Part shown: piece by piece, positions 22,353 to 33,808 of the stretch
Numbering within the stretch: position 1 is the stretch's first letter
How the letters are laid out: each line of letters starts with the position of its first letter
Source: Rhizomucor pusillus
Taxonomy: Eukaryota; Mucoromycota; Mucoromycetes; Mucorales; Lichtheimiaceae
Reading direction: 5' to 3'
Assembly (NCBI GenBank): GCA_900175165.2
Contig: FWWN02000671.1
Span: 1,198-65,197, forward strand
DNA length: 64,000 nt
Notes under the pieces: generated by a model
The model's input: only the letters and a program-made list of their open reading frames with translations
Told to the model about the DNA's origin: nothing
The model's database searches: none
Program-made: the position numbers and the translations under genes

Positions 22353-25300
22353 ATGGACCAAGTCAATGCGCTCCTAGAAAGAACAAGATTTGCAAACATT
22401 AAGGATAATGACACGGCAGTTGTGTCTTTCATTGGGGCACCCGGATTTCGCACTCGTCCGGATTACAGTCGTGCCAAACTTTCTAGCACGCCAGTAACGG
22501 TTGCTAACCGTATTATCGGCACGGAAGTTTTCGTTTGCGCAGGAGAGGTAACGCCAGCTTTACTATTGTGAAAAAAGAGAATGGTATTAACTGATACTAT
22601 GTAGCGACTACCACGGCATACTACACAGGTACATTCGCATGGTCATACGTCGCGACTTGATTTTTCATGTCTGATCAATTCGCATAGTTTTCCAAGCATC
22701 TGCAATTATATGTGGATACAAGAATTAGAACTGCGTATTTTTACCTGGACACATCAGCTAATGTTGATCAGGCTTCAGACGAGGTATGTATGCCTGCGTG
22801 CTGCGAGCGTCACAATTATTAATTTCCACAGCTTGGTAACTGATCACAGTTTAACATATCCGTTTGCAGAGCGATGATGAGCAGTTATCATTTTGGAAAA
22901 ACAAGATATGTATTATGCTGGAATTTCTATTTTTATTCATGGTATCTCAGCTGGTTATTGTAAGTACAAAACGAATAGATGGATGCATTGCTGCTTTTAC
23001 AAACATATTTTCTAGCCAATACTGCCTTCAGGCTCGCCTTCAAAAGAATTTTTATCGACGCTGGTTGCACTTTCTCAGATAAAGCGGACTTCATATACCC
23101 AATTGATGCAGCTACAGACTCTTGTGTGGAAATCGTTGGGCATACCTCCACCACCGACAGAAACCAGCACTGAACGTCGCGATAGTAGTAAACGCGACAG
23201 GGATCGCAGTGGGCCGCATTGGTCAGGACCGATCGAGAATGTGCCTGTGTTGATATTCGTGTCTGCGGATGTAAGCATATACTGTGAGGCAACATCCACA
23301 GGAATGATGAGATATTAATGCACAGTGGGATAGTCGCCGATATTTCATATCGAGAACCTCGATCGCACAGCAGTATCTGTGGCGTTGAAGCAGCATCAAG
23401 AAAGTCTTCAGCATAGGCTTAGAGTTTTGCTGCGAGCATCAAATCTCACTACAGCGCACTCTGACAGTAGATCCAGTCACGATTTGATGCATGGCAGGTA
23501 ATGTATTCTAATTCCACTTTACTTTGGCAATTTCCTAAATGGTTTTATCCAGGCTTTTGTTTTTATTGCCAACATCGTCGCAGCCATTTGTTCACATTAT
23601 TCCTGAACAATATCAGGAAACAGTATCAAAGAGCACGGATATTAAGGGTAATCTGGAATTTACCTTTGAGGAACCTATTTCTTTATCAAGCTGGCTTGAA
23701 CAAGATGAATCGAATTCTTCTTCTTCACGACCTAGCGGTGCACAGTCTAAAGCGACAGATCGACACTCTGTCAAGTCGCTGATTGATGAATGTGGGGATA
23801 AACTCTTGCGAAACTTTTACAGCCATTGGCTCCGAGCCGTTACGTCTAGAAGCTTGACACATTTCGGCCCGAACAGACGTGAGGCAGAAGCGAGACGATC
23901 CAATATTATTCTGCCGTCTGCTTTGCAACTGGCGACCACCATGACGCTTTTGAAAGCTGTCCTGATCGATTATCAGGTTGCTCCAGCAGAAGCCCGGCCT
24001 GTTGCCGAATTTGTCCAGACATGCGCCACGAATGCAAAGGGTATACTGCATCAAGTAGAAGCGATCCTCAGGAAGAAAGTTTGTGACAGAGTACAAGTTG
24101 AACGAGTATTTTCAAAAATGTAGGTAGAGTGAACATAGCCATTGTAAGACATTTTAGCTGACTGTTTCGTTAGTACTTGCGCAGATATTGTCCGGAAGTG
24201 CGTGGAGGTATATTTGCAAGATTCGCCCGCCTACTATACTCGGCAGTATCATTTGTGGAAGGCAAGTACATAAAATTTCTGGCGATAGAAAGATGTACTC
24301 AGATTGATGATTTACACATACTTCAGAGAGCGAGTGTCATGCGACTCTATCAGTCATTGGCTAGAGGACCGTGTGCAGCCGAATACGCGCAAAAGCTGGA
24401 ATCGGACTGCGAGAATTTATGGAGGCAAGGTCGGCAAAGTTGTGAAGAGATCAGTTTGACAGGAAAAGTATGCCGACTTCAGGTAAGTAATATGATCATC
24501 TCTGCATTTCCAGCAAGATATCTAAAGAGAATCTCCATTTAGGCTGGTCACGAAGAAGCTTCCGGCAAAACAACTGGAGAAAAGTCTGCTGCTTTGCAGC
24601 ACAACAGTGGATGTACGCATTACCACGCTTGTACCTGCGGCAGGACGCAAAAATTGCGAGAGGATCCATTCAATGTTTGGGTGAGTGCATGTAAATAGCA
24701 ACCACAAAAAGCAAATCTTAACATGTGCATAATTCGATGTAGGAAGCAAACATCGGTTTTTACAAACGATTTTCCTGCTGTCTTGCGGAAGGTCACCAAG
24801 CATTAATTATCGAAAAGTCGACAGAGGGCGATCAACAAGTGACCTCGTTTGCAGGGAATGAACTACCGGAGAACAGCACAATTCTCTTGTATCTTGGTCC
24901 GGCATCATCGTACAAGAACAGCGTTGGACTCAACAAATATGAAGGCTTCATGAATAACACTGACTATCTGGTACCTTGGAACCTGACAGCCATTGTCGAG
25001 GAAGGCAAAAAGCAGATGGAAGCGGCCGCCGCAGCGGATGCAGTCAAATCGAACAAAGAAGCCGAGCGACAAACGAATGATATAGACGCAACGCAGTGGC
25101 CGAAGCTTGGCTCTAACGTTGAAGGTAAGAAGAATCTTGTAACCTAAAATTGATTTGGTGGCCTCGATCTGAACATGACAAACAGCTCCTCAAAATGAAA
25201 AGAAGCCTTCTTCATCAAACATATCCTCGTTGAGCGTGGCCAACCTTGATGCGTTTCCAGCTCTAGGGACCGCCGCCAAAACGAAACCGGCCGTGCCTGC

Positions 25301-26023
25301 GCCTAAACCTCAACTGGTGTACGATATCCAGAGCGGGAAGAAAGAGAAACGCAGGAGGGATGGTAAGAGAAGAGATCATCATCGCTTGGAGGGACAGATT
25401 CGTGGCTTCCTCGGCGCAGAGTACGAGTGCCCTCTTGGTCACAGATTCATAAGCTGTGGAAATGGAAAGATATGTAAACTGGGCCACAAGGATCATCCAA
25501 AGGTAAGATGTTTTTCTATCGTTAGAGAAGAGAACAAAAGATGCCAATGTGTCTGCGTGTAGGAGCATGCAGTTTACTTTGTTCACCAAGATCTTCCGCT
25601 GTACCTTACATGCCCTTGCAACTTTGAGGGTGGTCGTCAGAAGAATGCACCTGTCGAGATAACTGCTCAGTTGCAACGTCTTTACATCGTCACGCCCGAT
25701 GCGCCTATCACCATTTCAATGGAACCTAGAGTGAGGGTGAGTTAAGCAAGATATGAGCGGAGAACCAGATGTCATTTGTTAACCTAGGGCTGCAGGTGAA
25801 AGTGCCTGGCACTGAAAACGTAATGGAAACAAACTTGGGCTTCACATCGAAATTGGAATTTCCTCACGATGGATTCTACGTACTACGGCTTCCTTACATC
25901 TACACAGACGAAGCAGGACGGCCTATCCCCATAGACCCGGACCCAGAAAAGAAGCTCAATGCTGGAGCGTTTATGAAAGATTGTTTCCAAGTACGATTCA
26001 ACGATAGCCACGTCGCAAGCTGA
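22353..26023 (+). CDS. SMG8: nonsense-mediated decay factor SMG8
   Basis: Fourteen exons (22353..22547, 22605..22628, 22688..22783, 22870..22959, 23079..23270, 23334..23497, 23553..24119, 24174..24261, 24327..24482, 24543..24680, 24743..25124, 25186..25502, 25563..25736, 25796..26023) give about 936 residues, similar to animal SMG8 (about 990). SMG8 with SMG9 restrains the SMG1 kinase. Family marks are FLFLFMVSQLVIV, LEVYLQDSPAYYTRQYHLWK-type region, EISLTGKVCRLQ, CTHYHACTCGRTQ, ECPLGHRFISCG, LYIVTPDAPITISMEP and FYVLRLPYIY. Intron 24262..24326 needs a GCAAGT donor. The stretch 22960..23078 may hide a short exon, because the segment expected after the MVSQLVI helix is missing in my model. It is divergent from TWNK by only 134 bp. 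Confidence 0.88.
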
Positions 26024-26370
26024 GTCAGAGGGAGAGAGACAAACGAACGCAACGATGTGTATCGGTCTTCTCCTCGTTTATCTTGTCTGTTACAAAGCAT
26101 ACGCATATATACAACCAACAGGTTGCCGGTTGTTTTTCTTTAACGACGAAAGATTCTCAAACGAGTTTCCTCTATCTGTACCTTTACCTTTGATCTCTGG
26201 GTACAGAAAAGACTCTAGGCAGACTTGGAGATACTGTCACCTTCATTCAGCAATGCGTGTGCTCTGTCTTGTTTTTGTGGCAGCTTTTTTACTTGTTTGC
26301 AACAAAATAGAATGTATACAAAGGCATATGCATTCATTGTTTTTTTTTTAGTCTAATAAAGCATTTTGCT
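26024..26370. other. convergent 3' intergenic region
   Basis: About 350 bp between the convergent SMG8 and MBL-hydrolase stops. It has T-rich stretches (26341..26349) but no gene. Confidence 0.5.
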
Positions 26371-27703
26371 TTAATTGGCGTATATGATGGTCGGTTCTGG
26401 ATCTAAAAATGATGTTTCTACAATGCTGTTATCTTCCTTGACCCGCACGCGAAGACCATCAAAAGCAGGCGCAACGTGTAGACGTTCTTGCTGTTGCAAA
26501 GGTCTTAGTTCTTCGGTAAGTGAGTAGTGATCTATTCTGTGCGTGGTTCCAACCAAGTAGGTCTTGAGAGCTCTAACTTGACGCGCCGCAGCCAAGGCAT
26601 CGTCTAGTGCAAAGTGTGAAGCATGTGTTTCACCATCTAGACAGTATGAAGGTTAGCCTTGTTCAAAACGGATAGGTTGCAATTTACATACATCTTAAAC
26701 AATCAATGATGAAGATTTTGGAAGGTCCATTCACGTTTTTTATCCGTTCCATGGTTTCCGGTGGAATATAGTTAGTATCCGAGACATAGCTTATATTTCC
26801 CATCTTGAATCCATAGCACCAGTACGGTTCTCCCGTTGATAGATATAGACCATGATGGACTATTTTTCGCATCAGTTGGCATCTTAAGAAACGCTCTCGA
26901 ATTAATTAGGTACCTGGCAAAGGCAAGAATTCCAAGTCATGGATTGAAAACGGTGCATCGTCAATAACCTTATACTTGAATGTGGCGACATCGCCTCCAC
27001 CTATGTAGATAGAAGTTGTGTAGTTAGCGACAAGATAAAAAGAATTCTTTTGTTGCGTAGGAATACTTGCCAGTGGCATGTCGTGAATCAACCAAGAATG
27101 GAAATGTAATGCGCACAGTGTCCATGGTTTCGGCATTGAGATATACATCGATGGATGGCTGGATGCTAGCACCAAGTGTCCATTGTCTCAAGGCATCCAT
27201 GCCGTAGCATGCATCGGCGTGCCCGTGTGTTAGAATGACACCATCTAGCTCCCGAATACCGTAGCGAGGGAATAACTCGAGTGCGCTTTCTGCATAGACC
27301 GGGTTTAGCAGCTTGCACCCCACCTTTTATCCTTATCTCTTGCTCTTTTTTCTAAAATCCTTATCTTCAAACGTACCATAAAAGGTCTTGCCACAATCGA
27401 TAAGTACAGTGCTACATGGAAAGAACAAAAACAAGAAGAATAGGGTAAGAAATTTGCCTAGTTTAAGGGGAACCCTCTCTCGAGGCTGTAAGACACACAC
27501 CGGAGCCGTGCTTCCGGGGGATCGCTGTGCTTTCTGAATCGGACGACCATGGAAGTGTTCTTTTTCATGTTCTTGCGACCTTCAGGTGTCATGGCCGAGA
27601 CACATACTTTGCACGTTGGCGGCTGTTCTGTCAAGCACGATACATTGGGGATTGCACCTGACGTGCCGGTGCCAAGGAATATGATTTCCACAACTGTCGC
27701 CAT
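26371..27703 (-). CDS. metallo-beta-lactamase-fold hydrolase (PhnP/cyclic phosphodiesterase-like)
   Basis: Six exons (27703..27501, 27411..27377, 27289..27071, 27000..26914, 26859..26692, 26636..26371) encode 325 residues. The sequence follows the MBL fold: IIFLGTGTSGAIP, the CxxC pair in QPPTCKVC, NTSMVVRF, VLIDCGKTF, the metal motif THGHADACYG, ISYVSDTNYIP (metal Asp), IFIIDCLR, and a late metal His in THASHF. PhnP-like enzymes hydrolyse cyclic phosphodiesters; fungal orthologues are mostly uncharacterised, so the substrate is not claimed. Intron 27070..27001 needs a GCAAGT donor. It is divergent from CEM1, about 450 bp apart. Confidence 0.8.
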
Positions 27704-28156
27704 GTGCCCGTCTACTATCTGCTGCTGCTGCGTCTGTGTCTGTGTGTCACACCTGCAAAGATACTTCTGCGGAGATGATCCTTCTCCCAAAAGATGAGCT
27801 ACTGGAATTGGATTTAATCTATGTACTGCTTGAAAATACATATACATAATACTCTAGTAATATATGAAGAATGCTGGCGTACGATGCAGACTGTTCTTTT
27901 ATTGTTGCAGGGTGTAGCAATCGATTCCATGGAAATGATATTGTATCGAGTTTTGCTAATGCTTTCAAGACAATTCATTTCCATTTAGATAGAGCAGTTT
28001 GATTAACCATGCATCAAGTGTCTGAAGCGGCATACTAAAGATGTGCTGTTATTACGTGTACAATGTCCTCTTTAACAAGCGCGATCGACCGTTATAAGCC
28101 AGCAACAATGCTCTCGAAAAAGTCCGCATCTATCACTTTTTCCAGCATTTTTGGAT
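27704..28156. promoter_or_regulatory. divergent promoter region, MBL hydrolase / CEM1
   Basis: About 450 bp between the two divergent starts. An AT-rich centre is visible but no clear motif. An alternative upstream start or extra 5' exon of CEM1 encoding a mitochondrial presequence could lie here. Confidence 0.35.
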
Positions 28157-29854
28157 ATGTCTCGAAGAGTTGTCGTGACAGGACTGGGTCTTGTATCCCC
28201 CGTGGGCGTAGGCATAAAGCGAGCATGGTCAAATCTTCTGGAAGGCTACTGCGGTGTGACCTCCCTGGCAGACAGGGAGGCATATCAAAAATTACCCGTG
28301 CAGATAGCTGCTGTCGTGCCACAGGGGCCCAAAGATCAAGGCCAATTCACGGCAAAAGAATGGCTCGATCGAGGTGTGGGTATCCCTGACTTTGCTTGGC
28401 AGAATAACAGCGAACTAACATTCAGCATTCCTGTTGCTCTATAGGACGAACGAGTTATGGCACCATTCACGCAGTATGCCATTGCGGCTGCGCGACAAGC
28501 ACTCGCCGACGCTGAGTGGGCTCCAGATAGTGATTACGAGAAACAGCGCACTGTAAGAAAGGAAAAAATAATGAGAGAAACATATGACCAATCGGTAGTA
28601 TTCAACTCGGCAGGGTGTATGTATCGGTTCCGGCATGGGCGGGTTTGAAGACATTGTATCGACATCCGTATCTTACGAGACAGCCGTAAGTTTCTCTTTA
28701 TTCGATTTCCAGCAATGTATCTCACTGATGCACAAAAAAAAGGGACCTCGCAAAGTATCACCTATGTTTGTGCCAAGGATCCTCATCAACATGGCCGCGG
28801 GGCACCTTACAATGAAATACGGATTCCAGGTACGATGCCAATCCAAAAACTATATCGGACACGTAGTAGTCATAAACAAAAACCAACCGCAGGGTCCAAA
28901 CCACGCAGCTTCCACTGCTTGCACAACTGGAGCTCACTCGATAGGAGATGCCATGAGGTTCATCAAATACGGCGACGCAGACGTGATGATTGCCGGTGGC
29001 ACAGAAGCTTGCATTCATCCACTTGCAATTGCAGGGTTTGCAAAGTATGTATGTTCTGTGAAAGGATGGATACCAGTGCACTCGATTGATGAGTTATTAG
29101 AGCAAAATCGCTAGCTGCCAGCTACAATGATAATCCTACCGCATCTTCGCGACCTTTCGACAAGGATCGATGCGGTTTTGTCATGGGCGAAGGCGCTGGC
29201 ATTGTTGTTTTGGAGGAGCTAGAGCATGCGAAGAAGCGAGGTGCAAGGATATACGCAGAAGTAGCTGGCTATGGACTATCTGGAGATGCGTACCACATGA
29301 CAGCCCCTCCAGAAGACGGAGCAGGCGCGGCACTTTCGATGCAACGAGCGCTGGCAGCTGCCAACTTGTCCCCGGCGCAAGTTGGTTACGTTAACGCACA
29401 TGCTACCAGCACGCCTGTTGGTAAGGATTTGGATTCGAGGATGCTTACGAGAACAAGTAGTAATGACAACAACAAAAGGCGATGTTGCAGAAAATCGTGC
29501 CATCAAACGAGTATTTGAAGGCCACTGGGATACTGTGAACGTATCTTCTACCAAGGGCGCAACAGGTCATCTTTTGGGCGCTGCTGGCTCGGTTGAAGCT
29601 GTCTTCACCATCTTGGCATTGTACCACGTAAGTGTTCATTGTTCCCATATCAAAATCAAGGCAGGATCTCAACGTTCATCGTTCGCCAGGGCGTTCTTCC
29701 TCCGACGCTCAACCTGCATAATCTCGACAACGAATTTAATTTAAATTACGTGCCCCTCGTCGCCCAAGAACACAAGGAGATCAAGGCCGCTTTAACGAAC
29801 AGTTTTGGATTTGGCGGCACCAACGCATCTCTGTGCTTCACCAAAGTTGAATAA
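28157..29854 (+). CDS. CEM1: mitochondrial 3-oxoacyl-ACP synthase (KAS II, CEM1/OXSM)
   Basis: Eight exons (28157..28375, 28445..28552, 28614..28685, 28743..28829, 28893..29044, 29101..29420, 29479..29627, 29690..29854) encode 423 residues. The enzyme condenses malonyl-ACP with acyl-ACP in mitochondrial type II fatty-acid synthesis, which supplies octanoate for lipoate. The Cys-His-His triad is visible: Cys in [12 protein letters not shown], His in [11 protein letters not shown] and His in [15 protein letters not shown]. The end [14 protein letters not shown] is the classical Gly-rich loop. The start [17 protein letters not shown] matches yeast Cem1 closely. No presequence is obvious, as in yeast Cem1. 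Confidence 0.93.
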
Positions 29855-29934
29855 TCTACAGAACAACACGAAAAGGGCGAAAACTTTTGAATCAACAAGA
29901 AAGGGTTTCCATACGTTTCATATGAAAACTTTCT

Positions 29935-31352
29935 TTATCGCAAAGGACTGTATGGCAACGGTCTAAGAATATAGGAAGACATGCTGTTTACTAAGCGAAC
30001 TGTAATACATCGATGACAACGAATGTAAATAAACGCAGGAACATATTCGTCCAATCCACTCTACTTACCTGTGTTGTATACGGTTTCGGCCCAGCCATCC
30101 ACGTTCCATGCGTCCTCGCGCGTCGTCTTTCGAGTTTGAAGATCGCTAAATTATCGGTGAATTTCGTCAGTAGGCGGTTCCGAGATGATCTCTCTCTGTA
30201 GGCGGCGACTTACGGATAGGTCCACATGTGATGAACTGTGTGGAGTTCGCCGAGCTGGCTAAACCATGCCCCGACAGGTTCACAAAATTGACGCCGACAT
30301 TCTAATCCCTTGCGCCTAAGAAAGAGATCAGCACGTAGTTTCTTTACCACCAGCCGCTGTCCTCCCTTACCAATGCATTTCCCATTCCAGCAAGCGTCCA
30401 GGCTATTTAGCGAAAGGAATTTTTGTGAGGTTTGAACACTTGTGCTGCTGTTGCCGCGCATTACCTTGAGGTTATACTTTCTAAGCTCGTATATTCCGTT
30501 TGTAATTTTCGGAGGCGACGTTTCCCAGAAGGAGAACTCGAGCATCATGTTGTTCTCACGAGAATCCAGCAGGGGGCGGAGTTGTTTCATGAACTCGTTG
30601 TAAGACTGTAACGAAAACGATTAATCAAAGGTATCGAGCATTCCGGTCCAATAGAGAGAGACTTCTTACGGGATCTTGGGCGAGACGCGTCGTGGTGTGC
30701 TGATGGCCAGGATATCCCTTGTATTCCCAGATATGCACTGATATACACAGCTGGTTAAAACCTGCATCGTGATAAAGATGCGGTGTATACTTTACCGAAA
30801 GTGTCCAATTCTCCTACGATGACTTCCCAGCTGCCGCATAAATGGAGCTCATTGGCGGGGTCGTTCGCGATTTGGGGAAGATACGTCGATCTAAAACGGG
30901 CAATGCGCATACGTCAACGGGGTCTTGCATAGAGCGAACCGTCATCAAACCTCCACTTACACAAGCTTGATATACTCATCGACCTTGTCTGGGCGAACCT
31001 TGTGTTCTTGCAAAACACGGGCGTGAGCAGGGCAGGTAACTAACTAGAAAAACAAGACCCTCTTACTTTGCAACTCGTGCACGTATTTGCCTCTTGCCAG
31101 CATCTTTGAATGCGTTTGGCTTTCTTCCTCCTTGATCTTCTTGGATCCATACAGCACAGTCTCAATGAACTCGTTGGCAATATTTTGCTTTTTGTTTTGC
31201 TCGCCCTGGCTTTCCGTGTCCTTTGCGCTTGACGGTGAGAAGAAGTCTGGAGTCTTTTGCAGCAACGCAGGTGAAGACGTGCTAAGCAAACGTCTGGAGT
31301 GCACCAGGGTCGAGTTTGCGAGCGAGCGCCGCAGTAAGAACTTTGCCATCAT
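29935..31352 (-). CDS. NIPSNAP-family mitochondrial protein
   Basis: Nine exons (31352..31067, 31006..30961, 30890..30796, 30737..30670, 30605..30465, 30402..30371, 30315..30214, 30145..30069, 29999..29935) give 303 residues. The N-terminus (MMAKFLLRRSLANST, RRLLSTSSPA) is a clear mitochondrial targeting sequence. The rest contains two NIPSNAP ferredoxin-like units: HKVRPDKVDEYIKLV with WEVIVGELDTFVHIWEYKGYPG, then IYELRKYNLKPGRLLEWE, WFSQLGELHTVHHMWTYP and EDAWNVDGWAETV. Animal NIPSNAPs are mitochondrial proteins exposed on damaged mitochondria as mitophagy signals; the fungal role is not settled. The second Met (31349) could also serve as start. Confidence 0.88.
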
Positions 31353-31838
31353 GATATTTTGAGAAGAAGAAAAGAAAGAAAAAGCGAAAAAAGCGTGTGA
31401 GATCAGGGAACCATCATTTCCCTTTTATGTGCGATCCTGCATGGTTGAATTTGTTCAGGGTCAGCTCGAAACAAGCATTTGCTGGGAAACATTTGCCCAA
31501 CAATACAACATTCCTGCTATAAGTTCCTCATCAAGGTATATTTTGTCTTCCTGTATATAGGCCAATTCGAAGGTGGCTCTAGTTTTGTCACTTTATATCG
31601 TGGAAAGATGTATCTACGTAAAATGTTCTCACTCTCAGGTTCGTATACTGTATGGTACTGGGAGCCATTACTAAAAAAGCATGCATGTGAAAAGAAAGAT
31701 TGAACAACACTTTGATAATTTTTTAGCCTCTTCCAATATTTAAATCAAGTACTCATTTGGACACTAAAAGTGTTTACCCTCTGGGAAACAAGAGCGATAT
31801 TTACAGAATGAATGTGGTAAACCAACAGCATCAAATTA
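31353..31838. other. intergenic, no gene recognised
   Basis: About 490 bp upstream of NIPSNAP and downstream of QNG1. It holds presumed promoter and 3' UTR and no recognised gene. Confidence 0.5.
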
Positions 31839-32961
31839 CTAGAACATTACAGTATCGCGCAGGGCAAATCTAGGGATCTTTCTATAGTCTCCTTCCTTTC
31901 CTAGTCTCCAGAGGTATACATCAAGATTGCCCTCGTTCATATTTGATATCGGACCATTCTGCCGGGAGAGACGGCAAATATCCTCGCATGCAACAACAGA
32001 GGCGGCACGCATGGCGGTTGCTCGTTCCACACCAATGTCCTTGTTGTCGTCGATATCTTTTTGCCAGTCTTCAGGGATCTCTATGATGCCGAGGTGCACA
32101 AGCATAGTGGGAACAACATTGTCAGCGAACACGGTGAGGTCGTCGATATCCGCAAATGCAAATCGCTCAGGGTCTTGTTCGTGGAAGAACATCCAGACGT
32201 GGTATGTTAAAATCTGTGCCTTCTTCAAAAGATATACTCGTTCACCGTAAAAAGTGTACGTGTCATTGAGACCAGGGAATGCTTTCACGAGGTGTCCGAC
32301 AAGTCGAGCAGCAGATGGCTTTTGGTTAGGCTGCGGCCGTGTGACATCCAAGATGAAGGTTGCCAAATCCTTGTAACCGTGAGTCTTCAGAATCTCGCCT
32401 GTGGTGTTGAGCACATTGGCAATTCCTTCAGCAAGCGGGCGCAACTCGTTTGCCTCGGTCATGGTGACGAACGGCATATTTGGCGGGTGAACTTCTCGAT
32501 CAATTGGAAACTGGAAGATCTCGGCGGCGCGGTAGGGAGTCATGGATACGAATGTATCAACATCCATGGGTGTTCCGCCAATGTGTAACGACATGACACC
32601 GAATCGTATCGTATCAAATGCACCTCTGCCAGCCAACTCATGCAAAGGTACTCGATATCCGCTTCCAAAGTTCAATAAATCAATCAAGGCAACAAAGTTC
32701 AATTCTTCAGCAAGGCTTGAGAATTTGAGTGGCATCTTCATGGGTGTATCGATGGAGAGTTCCTGGTACTGGTTCTTATCGAGGTTTTTGAGAAACTTTT
32801 CAACGCTTTCCGCAGAGACCTGTCAAGATCCACGTCAGATCAAGCTTGACAACTGCGATCTTGGGACAAACTACACTTACTTTGACAGGGCTCTTCTCGA
32901 CGAGAGCTCGGCAAGAAGATCGCACAATTTCCAAGTAGTTTTCAATATTGTCAGTAGACAT
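31839..32961 (-). CDS. QNG1: queuosine 5'-phosphate N-glycosylase/hydrolase (QNG1, DUF2419)
   Basis: Two exons (32961..32881, 32819..31839) encode 353 residues. The family (formerly DUF2419, human C9orf64) releases queuine from queuosine 5'-monophosphate so that it can be salvaged for tRNA modification. Characteristic segments are a helical N-terminus, ELNFVALIDLLNFGSGYR, LATFILDVTR, FPGLNDTYTFYGERVYLLKKAQIL, FADIDDLTVFADNVVPTMLVHLG and a C-terminal LDVYLWRLGKEGDYR. Length fits the family (about 340). It is divergent from DPB3, 161 bp apart. Retention implies the fungus salvages queuine from outside, because eukaryotes do not make it. Confidence 0.9.
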
Positions 32962-33122
32962 AAGTAGTCGTGGGAGAGAAGAGAGAAGGGTGAGGTACCA
33001 GGCTGGACTTTTAATATACACGCGCAGAGGGCTGCGGCTCCGTGTTGCTGTTGCGGCATCGCGTTCCACCAGATCCGCGTTTCACCCTTTTTTTTTCAAA
33101 GCTTCTCTTGAACACAACAAAA

Positions 33123-33786
33123 ATGGCAACTGAGGATTCAAGCGAACAGATCCCAAAGCAGACAGAACGAGTACCAGGAACAACGATCCTTCCGCTAGCG
33201 AGAGTAAAACGTATTATCAAAGAAGATCGCGATGTCAACCTGATCAATCCTGAGGCAACTTTCTGCGTTACCTATGCCACGGTATACCAACATGACAGAG
33301 AGGCATTGGGATCAACGCAAACGACCTAACGAACCTGGTTCTTTTGCAGGAGCTTTTCATAGAATATCTAGTCAACGAGGGCCTTACGCGAGCAAAGCGG
33401 GATAAACGTAAAACAGTATATTACAAGGATCTGGGTACGGTGCGTAACCGACGTTGCAACGGATATCAACTAACATGCTTGCAGCCTCTACGGTTAGCGA
33501 AATAGAACAGTTTGAATTTTTAGAAGACGTAATTCCACCCACAATGACACTCAAAGCAGCTTTGGAACGACGGAGCGATGCTTTAGACGAAGAAGGAGGC
33601 TCATCATCAGCACCGCCTGCTAAGCGGCAAAAGTCAGAACATGATCAGCAAGCAGCAGCAGCAGCAGCCATACCGTCACAAATTACAGAGGATAAAATGG
33701 AATCGCAGGAAGCGGATGATGAGAAACCCGTCTCAAACGACGACGTAGCCCCACAGCAGGAACAGCAAACACCTTCCCAAGAATAA
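33123..33786 (+). CDS. DPB3: histone-fold subunit DPB3 (DNA polymerase epsilon / CHRAC-15-like)
   Basis: Three exons (33123..33281, 33350..33434, 33485..33786) encode 181 residues. Residues 18-105 are an H2A/NF-YC-type histone fold: TILPLARVKRIIKED, LINPEATFCVTYATELFIEYL, TVYYKDLASTVSEIEQFEFLEDVIPPTM. The remaining 75 residues are acidic and Gln/Ala-rich. The fold matches Dpb3 and CHRAC-15, which pair with Dpb4-like subunits to bind DNA in polymerase epsilon or chromatin-remodelling complexes. The two possibilities cannot be separated from sequence alone. The stop lies only 22 bp from the stop of the convergent UTP6 gene. Confidence 0.82.
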
Positions 33787-33808
33787 ACCGCTTCATTTTT
33801 TTGGAATT

